Assembly (NCBI RefSeq): GCF_024734895.1
Contig: NZ_CP091430.1
Coordinates: forward strand, 209,001-273,000
Direction: 5' to 3'
DNA length: 64,000 nucleotides
Source of the DNA: Paenibacillus spongiae
GTDB lineage: Bacteria; Bacillota; Bacilli; Paenibacillales; Paenibacillaceae
Positions 42,881 to 53,106 of this stretch are shown here, piece after piece. The translations under genes and the position numbers were made by a program. The stretch's first letter is position 1. Every line of letters starts with the position of its first letter. Below the pieces are notes generated by a model, which saw only the letters and a program-made list of their open reading frames with translations, did no database searches and was not told the origin of the DNA.

Positions 42881-45800
42881 TTATTGCAGCTGGCTGGGCC
42901 AGAGCACGAGCGAACGGTTGTCGCGTTCCGCTCCCATGGCGCGGAGCAAGTCGGCTGCGGCCGATTCGGTGATGTCTTCGCCGTTCCAACGCTCGACTTT
43001 TATTTTGCTCAAGGCTTGCCGGCGCAGAATGGTGCGGAACATTTGCTTTAGCATACCAGGATCTGCATGCGTGCCGTCGGCGATGTCGGTATCATTGCCT
43101 TTGTCTGGCTGGGGGTCTAAGGGCTCCCCGTCAATATCCGTACCGGGGATTTCCACGATCTTGCGGCCGTTGTTCTCCAGCCAGTAGAGCCAGCGTCCGT
43201 GATGCAGCACCAAATAATTGCCGCCCTTGCGGGCAAAGCCGGCTCCTCGAACAACCGGCCATTCCGCAGTCAGTCCGAATGGATTGGCCGGATCGACGGC
43301 GGATAACACCGTGATGTCATCGTCGTTGCTATGAGAGGCTAGCGGCTGATGGACGGAGGCGATCATCTCGCGCCGGGCGAATTGGAGCGCAGGCACCCCT
43401 TGAACGAGCAGTCCGCGCGTGACGACGCCCCAATGCTCCAGCTGCCGAAGCACAGGCAGCAGCTCATCCCAGCTGAACGGGGAGGTCTGCGCGACGAGCT
43501 CCTTGGACACGATGCCGCAGCTGTCCAGCAGATGCTGCGTCCAATGAAGCGCCGATTCGGAGAAGTCCGTTCCCGAGGCGGATATAACGGGCTGCGCCGG
43601 ATCACCATCACCATCGGCAGACGCGCCTGGAAGATCGATATCCGCAGCTTCCGTCAGAGAGCCGGTCCAATACCATCGGCCTTGGCCGGAGCCTGTCCTC
43701 GCAAGCTGCTTGCCTTTGGTCTGCAGCTGCAGCCGCAGCGGAGCGAACTGGTCATTGGACACATGCCCCTCCCAGACCAAGTCGATCAAGTCGGCAAGCA
43801 GCTCGGACGGTATCTTGCCGGTTTCGCGGCTGAGCCGGGTCAGGAAGCTTGCGCCGCCTCCCCGCAGCAGGGCGAGCAGCTCGGGATGCTTCGTCTCCTG
43901 GACGCGGCTGATGCTCTGATCGACATAGGGCGCGTACAGCGGCTTGGAATCGGCGAGGAAGAAGGCGATTTTGCCCTCTTTCTCGCCGTCTTCTTTCTTG
44001 CCGATCCAGACGATCTCGCCGGAGGCGCACAGCAGATCCAGCTCGTCCTTCCGATAGGCGGTCACGCGAGCAGGGAAAATAATCGATTCCCAATGAGAGG
44101 CCGGGAGGAAGAACCCCTGCAGGCGTCCGATCACGGTGCGCAAGCCATCGCTGCCGCTGAGCTGCGTCCCCGGGAGAGCGTGCTGGAGCAGTGCCATCTG
44201 GCTGCACCAGCGGACCGGATCGACCGGCCCGGCTTGCTTGCGCGCCTCCTCCATGGTTAGGCGGATCAGCCGTTTGGCTACGTTTCGGCTGGTCCAGATG
44301 CGTTCGTCCTCGCTCGCCGCGAAGGGAGCCTGTTCGATCCGGTCCATGGCAAGCAGGCTGTCGACGACATGCCGGGCCTGCTCCTCGGATAACGCATACC
44401 GGTGACGGAGGTCCTCGTCGGTGAAGGATATCCGGTGCTCGGCATATCGGCCGGCCACGAAGGCTATCGCTGCTTCGGTCTCGGGGAATGCCCCGTACAT
44501 CTCCAGCTCCTCGGTACAGATCCAGCGGATACCGTCCGCATCATTGGCGAACGAATAAGCCGTTATGCGTGCGGCATCCTGTAATTGATCCAACCAGCCG
44601 CGCACATCCATTCCCTCCGTCAGCTTGCCAAGCTCCTCCGTTGTCAGATCGCCGCGCTTCTTCAGAAGCGCATAGAGCTCCTCGGCGGTGGCGGGGATGT
44701 GCGCCGTGCTGTCCAGCCGCTCCGTCTCCGCCCTCATAATGCCGGGATCAACGGCGCTCTGCACCGCTTCCGTGCCGAACAGCTCGCCGGCGAGCGATTT
44801 GCTGACGCTGAGCAGCTGAAGCCGGGTAGCGTCGCTAAATCCCTCCCCCTCATAAATCTGCGCATTGACGTAATCCGCCAGAAATTGAATGGCGAACGGA
44901 GAAGGGCTATTCGTTTCTTTCACCACGATTTCGATTTGGCCCTCCGCGATGCTCGTTAACAGCTGCTTCAAGCCGTCCGCATCCATATAGACGTGAAGGC
45001 TTTCCCGCATGGCTTCCTGCAAGTAGGGAAAATGCTCCGCATAAGGCAGCGCGTGCTTCAGCAGCTCTTCGCTGCGAAGCCGCTTCTGCCACATTGGCGT
45101 GCGCGTAAAGCTGCGGGAGAGCAGGAGTGACGTCTCCGCAATCCGGCGGAAGGAGATTCCGAGCATGGGCGAGCCGGATATGGCTTCGGTGAGAAGGGGC
45201 TCGACGCTTCCCGGCGTAATATGCCACAGCGTCCGCAGCCAGGAGGCATCCCACTCGGGCAGCACCAGCTCGATGCCGTTATCCTTGGCGTTCCCGTATA
45301 GCCTATAGGGAAGCAGCTTCTCGAATTGGCGCTCGATTGCAAGCAGCCACGTCCGGTTCAAACGCCGGCCGAACGGATTATGGATAATGACGCGCTGTTG
45401 GTTGGTCAGGTCGCGGTAATGCTCGATCAATATGCGCCGCTCGGTCGGCAATCCCAGCGCTTTATGCTGCGCTTGAACGAGCTCGATCAGCTGGGTGGCC
45501 GCTTCGGAGTCGAGTCCGTAATCCCTATCGAGCCAGCGGATCACGGCATTGTTACGGTCCCGCTCGGCTGCCGTCTCCGCTGCGGACGATTTGCCGGTGC
45601 CGCCCGCCTGACTCCGGTCCAGCTCGAGCCGTTCCGACAGTTGACCCAGAAACTGCCCAAGCTGAACGCCCAGCTCGACGCGCCTGCCGCCCGGCTCATT
45701 CTTCCAGAACGGAATTTCGCTGAACCGGTTCGGCGCTTCCTTCACGTAGACGCGGTCCTGCTCGATCCGGCTGATCATCCAGGATGTCGTGCCCAGTTGA

Positions 45801-47449
45801 AAGACGTCGCCGGCGCGGCTTTCGTGGATATATTCTTCATCAAGCTCGCCGAGGTGAATCCGGCTGTCCGCATGATGCACAGGATACGCCGAGGTTTGCG
45901 GTATGGTGCCCACGCCGGTTATGGCGGCTACGGATGTATTAGCCCGCTTGCTCAGCAGATCAAGGTCGCGGTTCCAGTCGATGAGCGGGCGCATGAACGG
46001 ATAGAAGCCGGCAAGCACCTTGAGCGCGGCATCCAGCTGATCGCGCGTATAGTTACGGTAGCATTCACTGCCGGCAATAAGCCGGAGAAGCGCATCGACG
46101 GTCGTATTCCCGGCGGCGACGATGGCCGTGATCTGCTGGGAGAGCACATCGATGGGCTGATCCGGCAGCCGGATCTCTTCGATATCCCGCAGGACGATGT
46201 TGCGGCAGAGGACGGCCGCTTCCGGCAGCTGTCCGCGGCTTCGGGCGACGATGAAGCCGCGGCTGATATCGCCGACGGAATGCCCTGCCCGGCCGATGCG
46301 CTGAATGCCGGAGGCGGCATCCATAGGAGGGTCGACCTGCAGCACGAGGTCGACATGGCCGACGTCGATGCCCAGCTCCAGCGATGAGGTGGCGACGAGG
46401 CAGCGCAGCTCCCCGTTCTTCAGCATCCCTTCCACTTCAAGCCGACGCTCGCGCGCCAAGCTGCCGTGATGAGCGCGAGCGAATTCGAAGCCGGTCTGCT
46501 CATTCAGCCGCAGCACAAGCCGCTCGCACAGCCTGCGGCTGTTGACGAACAGCAGCACGGACCGCGCCCCGGTCATCAGCTGCAGCAGCCGATCGACGAT
46601 CGGCAGCCACACGCCTTCGCCCGATTTGGCCGTCAGACTGAAATCGGGCATCGTTACCCTCACCTGGATCGACTTTACCATGGCGCTCTCGACAATCGTG
46701 ACCGGCCGAGGGGAATAGCCAAGCGGATGCGGCGTGTCCGCGGTCATGGGCGCGGATGAATCCCAGCCGCCCAGGAAGCGGGCCACCCGCTCGAGCGGCT
46801 TCTGCGTCGCGGAGACGCCGATGCGTTGAATTGGCTCGGGACACCATGCCGAAAGCCGCTCCAGCGTAAGGGACAGATGAGCGCCGCGCTTATCTCCTGC
46901 AATTCCGTGGATTTCATCGACGATGACCGACCATACGGTCTGTAGCATCGCGCGCCCCTTCTCCGAGGTCAGCATCAAATAAAGCGATTCCGGCGTCGTC
47001 ACCAGGACATCAGGCGGCCGGCGGAGCATCTTGGCCCTTTCGCTTGAAGGGGTATCCCCTGTTCGAACGGCCGTGCGGATGCCCGGCCATGCGGGACCGC
47101 CCGACTCCGCTTGGCTGGCGGCGTAATGCTCGATCGCCTCCATGAAGCGGGTCAGATGATGCTGGATATCATTGTTTAATGCTTTCAGCGGCGTGACATA
47201 CAGAATGCGAACACCCGGCTTCCATCCGGAACGGGTGGAGGCTTTGGCCTTAGCAAGCTTGTCCAGGCAGGGCATAAGTGCCGCAAGCGTCTTCCCGGAA
47301 CCGGTTGGAGCCGCGATGAGCGTGTGCCGGCCGGAGAGAATGGAAGCCCACGCCTGCAGCTGGACATCTGTCGGTTCCCCGAACGTCCGGGAGAACCAGC
47401 CGGCGAGAGTAGGGTGGAATACGGAAAGGGCAGGTGATTGCTGGGACAA
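42881..47449 (-). CDS. lhr: Lhr-type DEAD/DEAH-box helicase
   Basis: 1522 residues, a typical long Lhr. Motifs: Walker A APTGSGKTLAALMP (about 47-60), VTPLKALNND, VTTPESLYLML, DEIH, VSATQKP, SLELGIDVGHVDLV and RIGRAGHSVG. After the helicase core come the Lhr winged-helix and beta-barrel parts and a long C-terminal region (about 900-1520) found in Lhr-L proteins. Lhr unwinds DNA and RNA-DNA hybrids and is tied to DNA repair. It stands alone. Confidence 0.92.
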   Translation of the reverse strand: MSQQSPALSVFHPTLAGWFSRTFGEPTDVQLQAWASILSGRHTLIAAPTGSGKTLAALMPCLDKLAKAKASTRSGWKPGVRILYVTPLKALNNDIQHHLTRFMEAIEHYAASQAESGGPAWPGIRTAVRTGDTPSSERAKMLRRPPDVLVTTPESLYLMLTSEKGRAMLQTVWSVIVDEIHGIAGDKRGAHLSLTLERLSAWCPEPIQRIGVSATQKPLERVARFLGGWDSSAPMTADTPHPLGYSPRPVTIVESAMVKSIQVRVTMPDFSLTAKSGEGVWLPIVDRLLQLMTGARSVLLFVNSRRLCERLVLRLNEQTGFEFARAHHGSLARERRLEVEGMLKNGELRCLVATSSLELGIDVGHVDLVLQVDPPMDAASGIQRIGRAGHSVGDISRGFIVARSRGQLPEAAVLCRNIVLRDIEEIRLPDQPIDVLSQQITAIVAAGNTTVDALLRLIAGSECYRNYTRDQLDAALKVLAGFYPFMRPLIDWNRDLDLLSKRANTSVAAITGVGTIPQTSAYPVHHADSRIHLGELDEEYIHESRAGDVFQLGTTSWMISRIEQDRVYVKEAPNRFSEIPFWKNEPGGRRVELGVQLGQFLGQLSERLELDRSQAGGTGKSSAAETAAERDRNNAVIRWLDRDYGLDSEAATQLIELVQAQHKALGLPTERRILIEHYRDLTNQQRVIIHNPFGRRLNRTWLLAIERQFEKLLPYRLYGNAKDNGIELVLPEWDASWLRTLWHITPGSVEPLLTEAISGSPMLGISFRRIAETSLLLSRSFTRTPMWQKRLRSEELLKHALPYAEHFPYLQEAMRESLHVYMDADGLKQLLTSIAEGQIEIVVKETNSPSPFAIQFLADYVNAQIYEGEGFSDATRLQLLSVSKSLAGELFGTEAVQSAVDPGIMRAETERLDSTAHIPATAEELYALLKKRGDLTTEELGKLTEGMDVRGWLDQLQDAARITAYSFANDADGIRWICTEELEMYGAFPETEAAIAFVAGRYAEHRISFTDEDLRHRYALSEEQARHVVDSLLAMDRIEQAPFAASEDERIWTSRNVAKRLIRLTMEEARKQAGPVDPVRWCSQMALLQHALPGTQLSGSDGLRTVIGRLQGFFLPASHWESIIFPARVTAYRKDELDLLCASGEIVWIGKKEDGEKEGKIAFFLADSKPLYAPYVDQSISRVQETKHPELLALLRGGGASFLTRLSRETGKIPSELLADLIDLVWEGHVSNDQFAPLRLQLQTKGKQLARTGSGQGRWYWTGSLTEAADIDLPGASADGDGDPAQPVISASGTDFSESALHWTQHLLDSCGIVSKELVAQTSPFSWDELLPVLRQLEHWGVVTRGLLVQGVPALQFARREMIASVHQPLASHSNDDDITVLSAVDPANPFGLTAEWPVVRGAGFARKGGNYLVLHHGRWLYWLENNGRKIVEIPGTDIDGEPLDPQPDKGNDTDIADGTHADPGMLKQMFRTILRRQALSKIKVERWNGEDITESAAADLLRAMGAERDNRSLVLWPSQLQ

Positions 47450-47685
47450 GGGACATCGGCTCCTTCGCGGCTTAATGGTTTCGCAAGCAAAGTTCTACAT
47501 GTCGTTTTCTATATTTAGGTGCGACCGTTCGCTGATGCAAACAGGCTCATTAAACAGGACCCAATAGAAGGTAAGCGGGATCAGGCATTCACGGATTCAT
47601 TATACCTTTTTTTGGTCAGTTTGCGAGCGGACGGTCATATGTATAGAGGTAACATCATGGCTGCTGCGCAGCGGGAGGTTATCGG

Positions 47686-48111
47686 ATGGGAAGATGGCGG
47701 AATAGCTTGGAAGAACGGTGGAACGAGTGGGTTCAGGTAGAGGATGCGGTGAGCCTGACGCTGGCTGGACGCAGCGTTCTGCGGGTGGCAGGGGCGCGCA
47801 CCCCCCGTCTATTGACGCCTGCCTCGAAGGCTGTGCGCATAACCGAGCTCAACCGAGTCGACGGCAAGTATGAAGCGGGGCTGGCCTGCTTCTGTCTTGG
47901 GGAGATGCCGGTCGAGGAACGGCCGGTCTTTCTGGCTGCCTGGCACGAGCGGCTTGGCGCGGGCGCGACGGCTGTACTCGCGGACCGGCGGAGCGAGGGA
48001 TGCGAGTCGGCAATGGAGCTGCACGAAATGTTCGCTCCGGTCGCTGCGCAGCTGGACGTACAGGTCGGCCGCACGTTCTGGTGGGTGAGATACCGGGTAC
48101 GCGGCGAGTAA
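47686..48111 (+). CDS. Small conserved-looking protein of unknown function
   Basis: 141 residues, ATG 7 nt after GGGAGG. It starts MGRWRNSLEERWNEWVQV and has an alpha/beta pattern (ITELNRVDGKYEAG, LGEMPVEERPVFLAAWHERLG, ATAVLADRRSEG, GRTFWWVRYRVRG) that recalls the C-terminal half of a SAM-dependent methyltransferase, but no glycine-rich motif I is visible. Codon use looks normal. It is divergent from the helicase; no partners are evident. Confidence 0.55.
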   Translation: MGRWRNSLEERWNEWVQVEDAVSLTLAGRSVLRVAGARTPRLLTPASKAVRITELNRVDGKYEAGLACFCLGEMPVEERPVFLAAWHERLGAGATAVLADRRSEGCESAMELHEMFAPVAAQLDVQVGRTFWWVRYRVRGE

Positions 48112-48248
48112 TCTCCGGTCGGCGGCCGGCGTTACTACAGGGCCTATCGTCCCAAGAAGAACAACAAAGCCGCAATGCTCGTCATCATCGACAACCACTG
48201 CGGCTTATATTGTGTAATTCGACATCGTGAAGGATGCCGATTTACGTC

Positions 48249-48749
48249 TTAATCCACGTCCACGCCGTCGACTGCTTCGTCAGACGGTTCGTCGGCATAT
48301 TTCGTATACGTTGCGGTGCTCATTACGCGGCGGGCCGTGACATACCGTTTCACGTAATAGGAATCGCTGAGACCGCTAATGGTTACGCCTTTGCTGGAGG
48401 AAGAATGCGCGAACTTGCCGTCTCCAACATAGATGCCGACATGAGAGATACCTTTACCGCTCGTATTGAAGAATACGAGGTCGCCGGCGATCAGGTCGTT
48501 CTTCGCGACTTTCTTGCCAAGCTTGGATTGGGAGGAGGATGCATGCGGAATCGATACGCCGAGTTTCTTGAACACGTACATCGTAAATCCGGAGCAATCG
48601 AATCCCTTGGTAGTTGTACCACCGTAGTTGTACGGTGTGCCGATTACGTCCTTGATGACTTCATCCATTCTGGAATCTGCGAAAACGCTTCCAGCTTGGA
48701 ATGTCAACAATAAAGCCAGACCAACCAGCAGAGCGGAAACCTTCTTCAA
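48249..48749 (-). CDS. Secreted NlpC/P60 peptidoglycan hydrolase
   Basis: 166 residues, TTG start after GGAAGGGG. A Sec signal peptide (MKKVSALLVGLALLLTFQAG) ends near SVFADS. The rest is a bare NlpC/P60 domain: catalytic Cys in FDCSGF, His in SHVGIY and a third polar residue near KFAHSSS. These endopeptidases cut D-Glu-mDAP bonds in peptidoglycan. No binding domain is present. The upstream c-di-AMP riboswitch gives a direct regulatory link to cell-wall and osmotic balance. Confidence 0.88.
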   Translation of the reverse strand: MKKVSALLVGLALLLTFQAGSVFADSRMDEVIKDVIGTPYNYGGTTTKGFDCSGFTMYVFKKLGVSIPHASSSQSKLGKKVAKNDLIAGDLVFFNTSGKGISHVGIYVGDGKFAHSSSSKGVTISGLSDSYYVKRYVTARRVMSTATYTKYADEPSDEAVDGVDVD

Positions 48750-48769
48750 AGATAGAAACCCCTTCCAAT

Positions 48770-48900
48770 GCCTACGAGGTTAGCTGTGGGGTTCGGTTGA
48801 AGGTCTCCCTATGATCGCCTCAGGCATCCGGTCCGTCCGGCTGCCGGGATCAATTCACCCAGAGTGGTTCCCCCGTTTCCCTTGCGGGAATTCGGCAAAA
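48770..48900 (-). ncRNA. c-di-AMP riboswitch (ydaO/yuaA type)
   Basis: Read on the minus strand, the conserved blocks appear in order: CCGAATTCCCGCAAGGG, GGGGGAACCA, GGGTGAATTG, the central GC-rich arm, then CCGAACCCC-ACAGCTAACCTCGTAGGC as the 3' signature. It ends about 20 nt before the TTG of the NlpC/P60 gene. In known cases this class senses c-di-AMP and usually turns off cell-wall hydrolase or transporter genes. The expression platform is not obvious here. Confidence 0.85.
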
Positions 48901-49408
48901 ATTTCATTCTCGCTATTTATTCGATTATTTTCATCTTTTCCCTTCTAAGTTCACAATTTGTTCACAAATTAGAATTCTAAGAGTGCAACTTTTTTGCAAT
49001 TTGCCCGTAAAGGATTCGAATTTCGATAGAAGAGTGAAAAGGCGATCATTTACAAATCATTTTTCGAGATATATGCGTTTCTGCTAGAAGCCAATCGAAG
49101 AGGAGAGAAGCCGGCTCGCCTCCATTGGACTGCCGTTATGCAAGGCCGCGCCTTGTCGCTGGCATCTGCGCCGGTGTTCTTTGCGGATGCTTGCCGTTAT
49201 ACGGTATGCCGCCGTAATCGTACAGCGGATTTTGATTGCCTGTGTACGATGCTATGAACATACTGTACCTCTTTATTACGCCTGCGTAGCGGATCGTCAT
49301 CATGAAGGAGCAACAACAAGAGGCTGAGCGGAATCTTTCCGCTGAGCCTCTTGTTTTCATATGTTCAATCAGATGAAACTTTACGGTATTTGCTTTGCTT
49401 CGATTGAA
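48901..49408. other. AT-rich intergenic region
   Basis: No supported gene. The part near 48920-48985 is AT-rich and has two TTGTGAAC copies on the minus strand, probably the promoter region of the riboswitch transcript. A hairpin lies at 49315-49356. Confidence 0.35.
49315..49356. terminator. Long hairpin, probable terminator
   Basis: AACAAGAGGCT-g-AGCGGAA pairs with TTCCGCT-g-AGCCTCTTGTT, one mismatch, then TTT. It lies just past the end of the membrane-protein gene on the minus strand. Confidence 0.7.
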
Positions 49409-50224
49409 TTATATCTGCTTCGAATGCCATACCTCATATTGCGAGGCGACCGTCCACACTTTGATGATCGTACGCACCAGATGGTAGCTTTGATTCAAGA
49501 TGAGCGCGAACAGGCCTGCCCACAGCATGGAGGCGGAGGTTACCGTCAAGCCGGCCAGCAGCGCGATTGCCCACATGACGATGGAGATCCCCACGAATGG
49601 GAAGATGTGCCGAAGCGCGCTCCATAGCGCCTTCATGGCACCGCCGCCCGATACCGCTCCGAATTGCATCGCGAGAAAGAGCAGATGGAGCAAGAGCGCC
49701 CATGCGATCCAGCCTCCTGCCCAAGGGCCGGTCCGCTGCAGGAGCTCGATAATCGAATGGCTCGAGAGAAGGACATCGAGCGCCCGCGGGAGCAGCCATA
49801 CGGCAGGTGCTAACGTTAGGATCGTCTCCATAAAATAGAGCAGGGCCACCGGCTTCCACGCCGCCCGAATCCCTTGCAGAAATTTGGTGCCGCCTTCATC
49901 CGTCGTATGGTGGAGCGAATACAGCAGACCGGCGTTTATGAGGGGCGTCAGGATGATCCGTCCCGCAAGCAGACTGCCGAACAGCCACAAATAAGGGCGC
50001 ACCATGTCGGTTTTGAGCAGCTGGAACTGGGCTTCCGTCAAGAACATCTGAACGGCGTTATCCACGCCAAGCGTATCGGGGTAGCGTCTAAGCAGCGGGA
50101 CAATGATCGACTCGATCGTTCGATATAAGAAAAAGCCCCACAGCAGCTCATAGAGGAACAGCAGAATAATAATGTAAAAATGCTTTAATGTTCGGTGCCA
50201 GCCTTGCTTCAAATAGCTTCTCAC
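49409..50224 (-). CDS. Multi-pass membrane protein of unknown function
   Basis: About 271 residues from GTG 50224, 7 nt after AAGGAGG. Six or so membrane helices are visible (e.g. FYIIILLFLYELLWGFFLY, LLYFMETILTLAPAVWLLP, ALLLHLLFLAMQFGAV, GISIVMWAIALLAGL). The pattern, with N-terminal cytoplasmic residues RSYLKQGWHRTLKHF, resembles DUF975/glycerophosphoryl-type membrane proteins only loosely. It is followed by the M1 peptidase gene upstream on the same strand (gap about 100 nt), so they may share a transcript. Confidence 0.55.
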   Translation of the reverse strand: MRSYLKQGWHRTLKHFYIIILLFLYELLWGFFLYRTIESIIVPLLRRYPDTLGVDNAVQMFLTEAQFQLLKTDMVRPYLWLFGSLLAGRIILTPLINAGLLYSLHHTTDEGGTKFLQGIRAAWKPVALLYFMETILTLAPAVWLLPRALDVLLSSHSIIELLQRTGPWAGGWIAWALLLHLLFLAMQFGAVSGGGAMKALWSALRHIFPFVGISIVMWAIALLAGLTVTSASMLWAGLFALILNQSYHLVRTIIKVWTVASQYEVWHSKQI

Positions 50225-50325
50225 GCGAGCGCCTCCTTTCATTCCTGGTTATTTCGTGATCGACAGCGGCAGACGGGCGGGGCGGCTAGGCGGCCCCGCG
50301 CCGGTCTCTGTTTTCATAGGGACGA

Positions 50326-52329
50326 TTACCATGCCAGCGACGTAAACAGACCCTCGACAAATTTGGAGACGGCGATGTTCCAGCGCGTCCGGGTCTTCTC
50401 CGGAAGGTCCGCCTTCATGAAATTATTGTTGCGCTTATTGTCCAGCACGTTGGCGTTCTTCGGATCGATTGCAGCCCAGATGAGCGGGGAGGCATGCACC
50501 ATTTTGAACTGGACATGGGTTTCATGGCCATCCCATGTCTTGGGCATGGTCGTCCCGTCCGCGAACTGGAATACGATCGGCACCGGACCGTTGGTTCCTC
50601 CGCGTTTTTTGATTAGCACGATCGATTCGTACAGTTTCGTCCCGCCTTCCTCAACCGGACGCACATGGACCGATTCTACGGCGTAGTCGGCCATTTCCTT
50701 GCCGTATACGAATTGACTGAAGTACTCATTCCATTTGGTCCGGGTCACTTGCTCGACTACGCGCTGAAAATCGGCAGTGGACGGATGCTTGAACTTATAT
50801 TTCTGAAAATAGGTTCTTAATATCTTCCGCATGGCCTGCGGGCCAACCTGTTTCTCAATGCCCACCAGCACCAGCTTGGCACGCATGTACACATTTTCCG
50901 CATAATGATTGTGGCTGTTGTAGGACCAGGATAATTGCTTGAGCGGCGCGGGGTCGGTCATGTAGCTGGCCTCCACCGGCAGATTGGGCTCAACGCCGTA
51001 TACGCTCTCCATCAATTTGTCCTCGGCATAGGAAGTAAACCCTTCATCGAGCCATGCTTCCTCGAATTCGTTGGTCGCGACCATGCCGTACCAATATTGA
51101 TGGCCGATTTCATGTACGACCGTGCGCTCCAGCTCGTAGCCGGGGTTTGCATTCTCAGCCGAGAACGCCGTCACGAGAGTGGGGTACTCCATCCCGCCTG
51201 CGCCATTGCCGCCTTTGGGCGGTACGACGATCGAGAGGGTCGAATAGGGGTATGACCCGTACCACTCCGCATACTTGGCAAGCGCCGACTTGGCGGCATG
51301 CAGATAGCGGTCCTTCAGGTCGGCGTGATGCGGGTCGAGATAGAGCTTGATGCGGACGCCGGGTACGCCATCGGTAGAGAACGGTTCCTCGGTGTAGAGG
51401 AAATCGGGTGAAGCGGACCAGCCGAAGTCATGTACGTCGTCGGCGTAGAACTGGTATGTCCTGCGTTCATTGGCAATGGTGGTCGGTTTGGTCTGGAAGC
51501 CGGTTGCGGCAACCTTATACGATTCGGGAACATTGATTTTGACGCTGTAGATGCCGAAGTCGCTGTAAAACTCCGAATTTCCGTGATACTGGTGAACATT
51601 CCATCCTTCTGTCGTTCGCCCTCGGGTGCCGGCTGTCTCATAAACGGCCAGCTTCGGGAACCATTGCCCTGCCATTACGAAATCGCCGGAATAGCCCATG
51701 CGGGCGAAGACTTCGGGCAGCTTCACTTCGAACTTCATCCGCAGCGTCACGCTTGAGCCTGCCGGTACGGGACCGGGCAAGCGGAGCTTGGCCAGCGTTT
51801 GGTCGTTCGTATTGCCGTCGTCGGGCTGTACGTAATGAAGCCGGGGCAGGAGGCTGCTGCCCTCCGTGGTCTCGAGCGTATCGATGCGCATGCTGCCGGT
51901 GCTGGCCAGCGTCGCTTTGTCATTGCGGAGCTTGCCGCCCGATTCGCGCATGAACGTCGAGTTCTTGGACTGAAAGGCATTCGGATAGAGGTGAAAATAG
52001 AGCTCGGACACCGGATTTTTGCCCGGGTTTGTCCAAGTTACGGTCTGCTCGCCGTGCAGCGTCTTGTTCTTCTCGTCAAGCTGAACGCCGATATGATACT
52101 CGACGACCCTCTTGCTGAGCTCCACGGGCTTGGGCTGCATGACAGAGTCCGGCTCGGGCGTGGACTGGGGGACAGGCTTCGCGCGCGGAGCGGTATTGGC
52201 TTTTGCAGGAGCGAAAGCATATGTGTATTGCGAAAGCCAGGCATCTCCGAATCCCTCCCGGGCCGTTACGCCGATCAGGACGGCTGCGAGCACAAAGAGC
52301 AGTAAACGTTTGGCGTGACGTGGCGTCAT
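50326..52329 (-). CDS. Membrane-anchored M1-family zinc metallopeptidase
   Basis: About 667 residues from ATG 52329, 9 nt after GGGAGGG. An N-terminal hydrophobic helix (RLLLFVLAAVLIGVTA) anchors or exports it, followed by a proline/alanine-rich stretch (about 40-65). The catalytic zinc motif is VVHEIGHQYWYGMV with the third ligand in NEFEEAWLDEGF; GGMEYPTLV is the substrate-binding GxMEN-like loop. M1 peptidases remove N-terminal residues, but with this N-terminal beta domain the extracytoplasmic substrate is unknown. Confidence 0.85.
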   Translation of the reverse strand: MTPRHAKRLLLFVLAAVLIGVTAREGFGDAWLSQYTYAFAPAKANTAPRAKPVPQSTPEPDSVMQPKPVELSKRVVEYHIGVQLDEKNKTLHGEQTVTWTNPGKNPVSELYFHLYPNAFQSKNSTFMRESGGKLRNDKATLASTGSMRIDTLETTEGSSLLPRLHYVQPDDGNTNDQTLAKLRLPGPVPAGSSVTLRMKFEVKLPEVFARMGYSGDFVMAGQWFPKLAVYETAGTRGRTTEGWNVHQYHGNSEFYSDFGIYSVKINVPESYKVAATGFQTKPTTIANERRTYQFYADDVHDFGWSASPDFLYTEEPFSTDGVPGVRIKLYLDPHHADLKDRYLHAAKSALAKYAEWYGSYPYSTLSIVVPPKGGNGAGGMEYPTLVTAFSAENANPGYELERTVVHEIGHQYWYGMVATNEFEEAWLDEGFTSYAEDKLMESVYGVEPNLPVEASYMTDPAPLKQLSWSYNSHNHYAENVYMRAKLVLVGIEKQVGPQAMRKILRTYFQKYKFKHPSTADFQRVVEQVTRTKWNEYFSQFVYGKEMADYAVESVHVRPVEEGGTKLYESIVLIKKRGGTNGPVPIVFQFADGTTMPKTWDGHETHVQFKMVHASPLIWAAIDPKNANVLDNKRNNNFMKADLPEKTRTRWNIAVSKFVEGLFTSLAW

Positions 52330-52557
52330 TGAACGATTCCCTCCCGTTGACAAGCATCTACAGCATGTATATGTTTGCTTTTCGCGGATTATTAGCTAAA
52401 ATGGAATTAATGTGCGGACAGGCAGAAAAGCTGCACAGGACGCGGATTTCGGCAACCTTAAGAGATCGGAAGCCGCATTGGAAATATGGTTCATCGATGA
52501 AGACGAACCTGCATGAAGCAGGCGGGTTGAATATAGCGGAAGGTGGGAATAAGGAGC

Positions 52558-53106
52558 ATGAGCGATCAAGAGCAAGGGCAAGGCCAGTCGCCGGAGAATG
52601 CGGCGGGGGAACCGAAGAAGGAGAAGAAACAGCTCTCATTGAACGTTGTAAGCCATAATAAGCACAAAGGCGGCTTCGGAGCGGGTACGATCGATCTGAG
52701 TCAAGTCGCATGTATCATTATTGATAACGGAGAAGCTTACATCGATGCGGGCGCCATGCATGCGAAGAGCAAAGTGGAGCGCCGGATCCGGTTCAGCACC
52801 AACAAGGAGGATGTGCCGAACGGCCGGCTTTGTTGGGTCGTCTGGGTGGCGGTAGACCGCAATGAAGAAGGTTCATACTACGCGGGCGCGACGGCGTGCC
52901 CGATGCTGATTGACACGGAGGAGCGGAAGGGATGGAAGATCCTTGCCCAGCACGTGAACAATCTCGATTATGCCCTCAAGCGCCGCTATATTCTGGACGA
53001 ACTGAGCGCGGACGAGAAGAAGGCGCTGCGCGGTCTGCTCATGGAGCATAACGCGGAATGGTGGGCGAACTCGCCGGATACGCTGAAGCAGGCGCTCGAC
53101 GTTTAA
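52558..53106 (+). CDS. ywhD: YwhD-family protein
   Basis: About 182 residues. The N-terminus is charged and variable; the conserved part starts LSLNVVSHNKHKGGFGAGTIDLS and includes EAYIDAGAMHAKSKVERRIRF and AATACP-type VAVDRNEEGSYYAGATACPM. B. subtilis YwhD lies in the same neighbourhood (ywhD, pbpG, speE, speB). Its function is not known. ATG 52558 is very close to AAGGAG; GTG 52543 is an alternative. Confidence 0.82.
   Translation: MSDQEQGQGQSPENAAGEPKKEKKQLSLNVVSHNKHKGGFGAGTIDLSQVACIIIDNGEAYIDAGAMHAKSKVERRIRFSTNKEDVPNGRLCWVVWVAVDRNEEGSYYAGATACPMLIDTEERKGWKILAQHVNNLDYALKRRYILDELSADEKKALRGLLMEHNAEWWANSPDTLKQALDV

Noticed and set aside
45326..46387. Long plus-strand frame inside the helicase gene
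   Set aside because: It is the antisense of the well-supported Lhr protein and has no family features.
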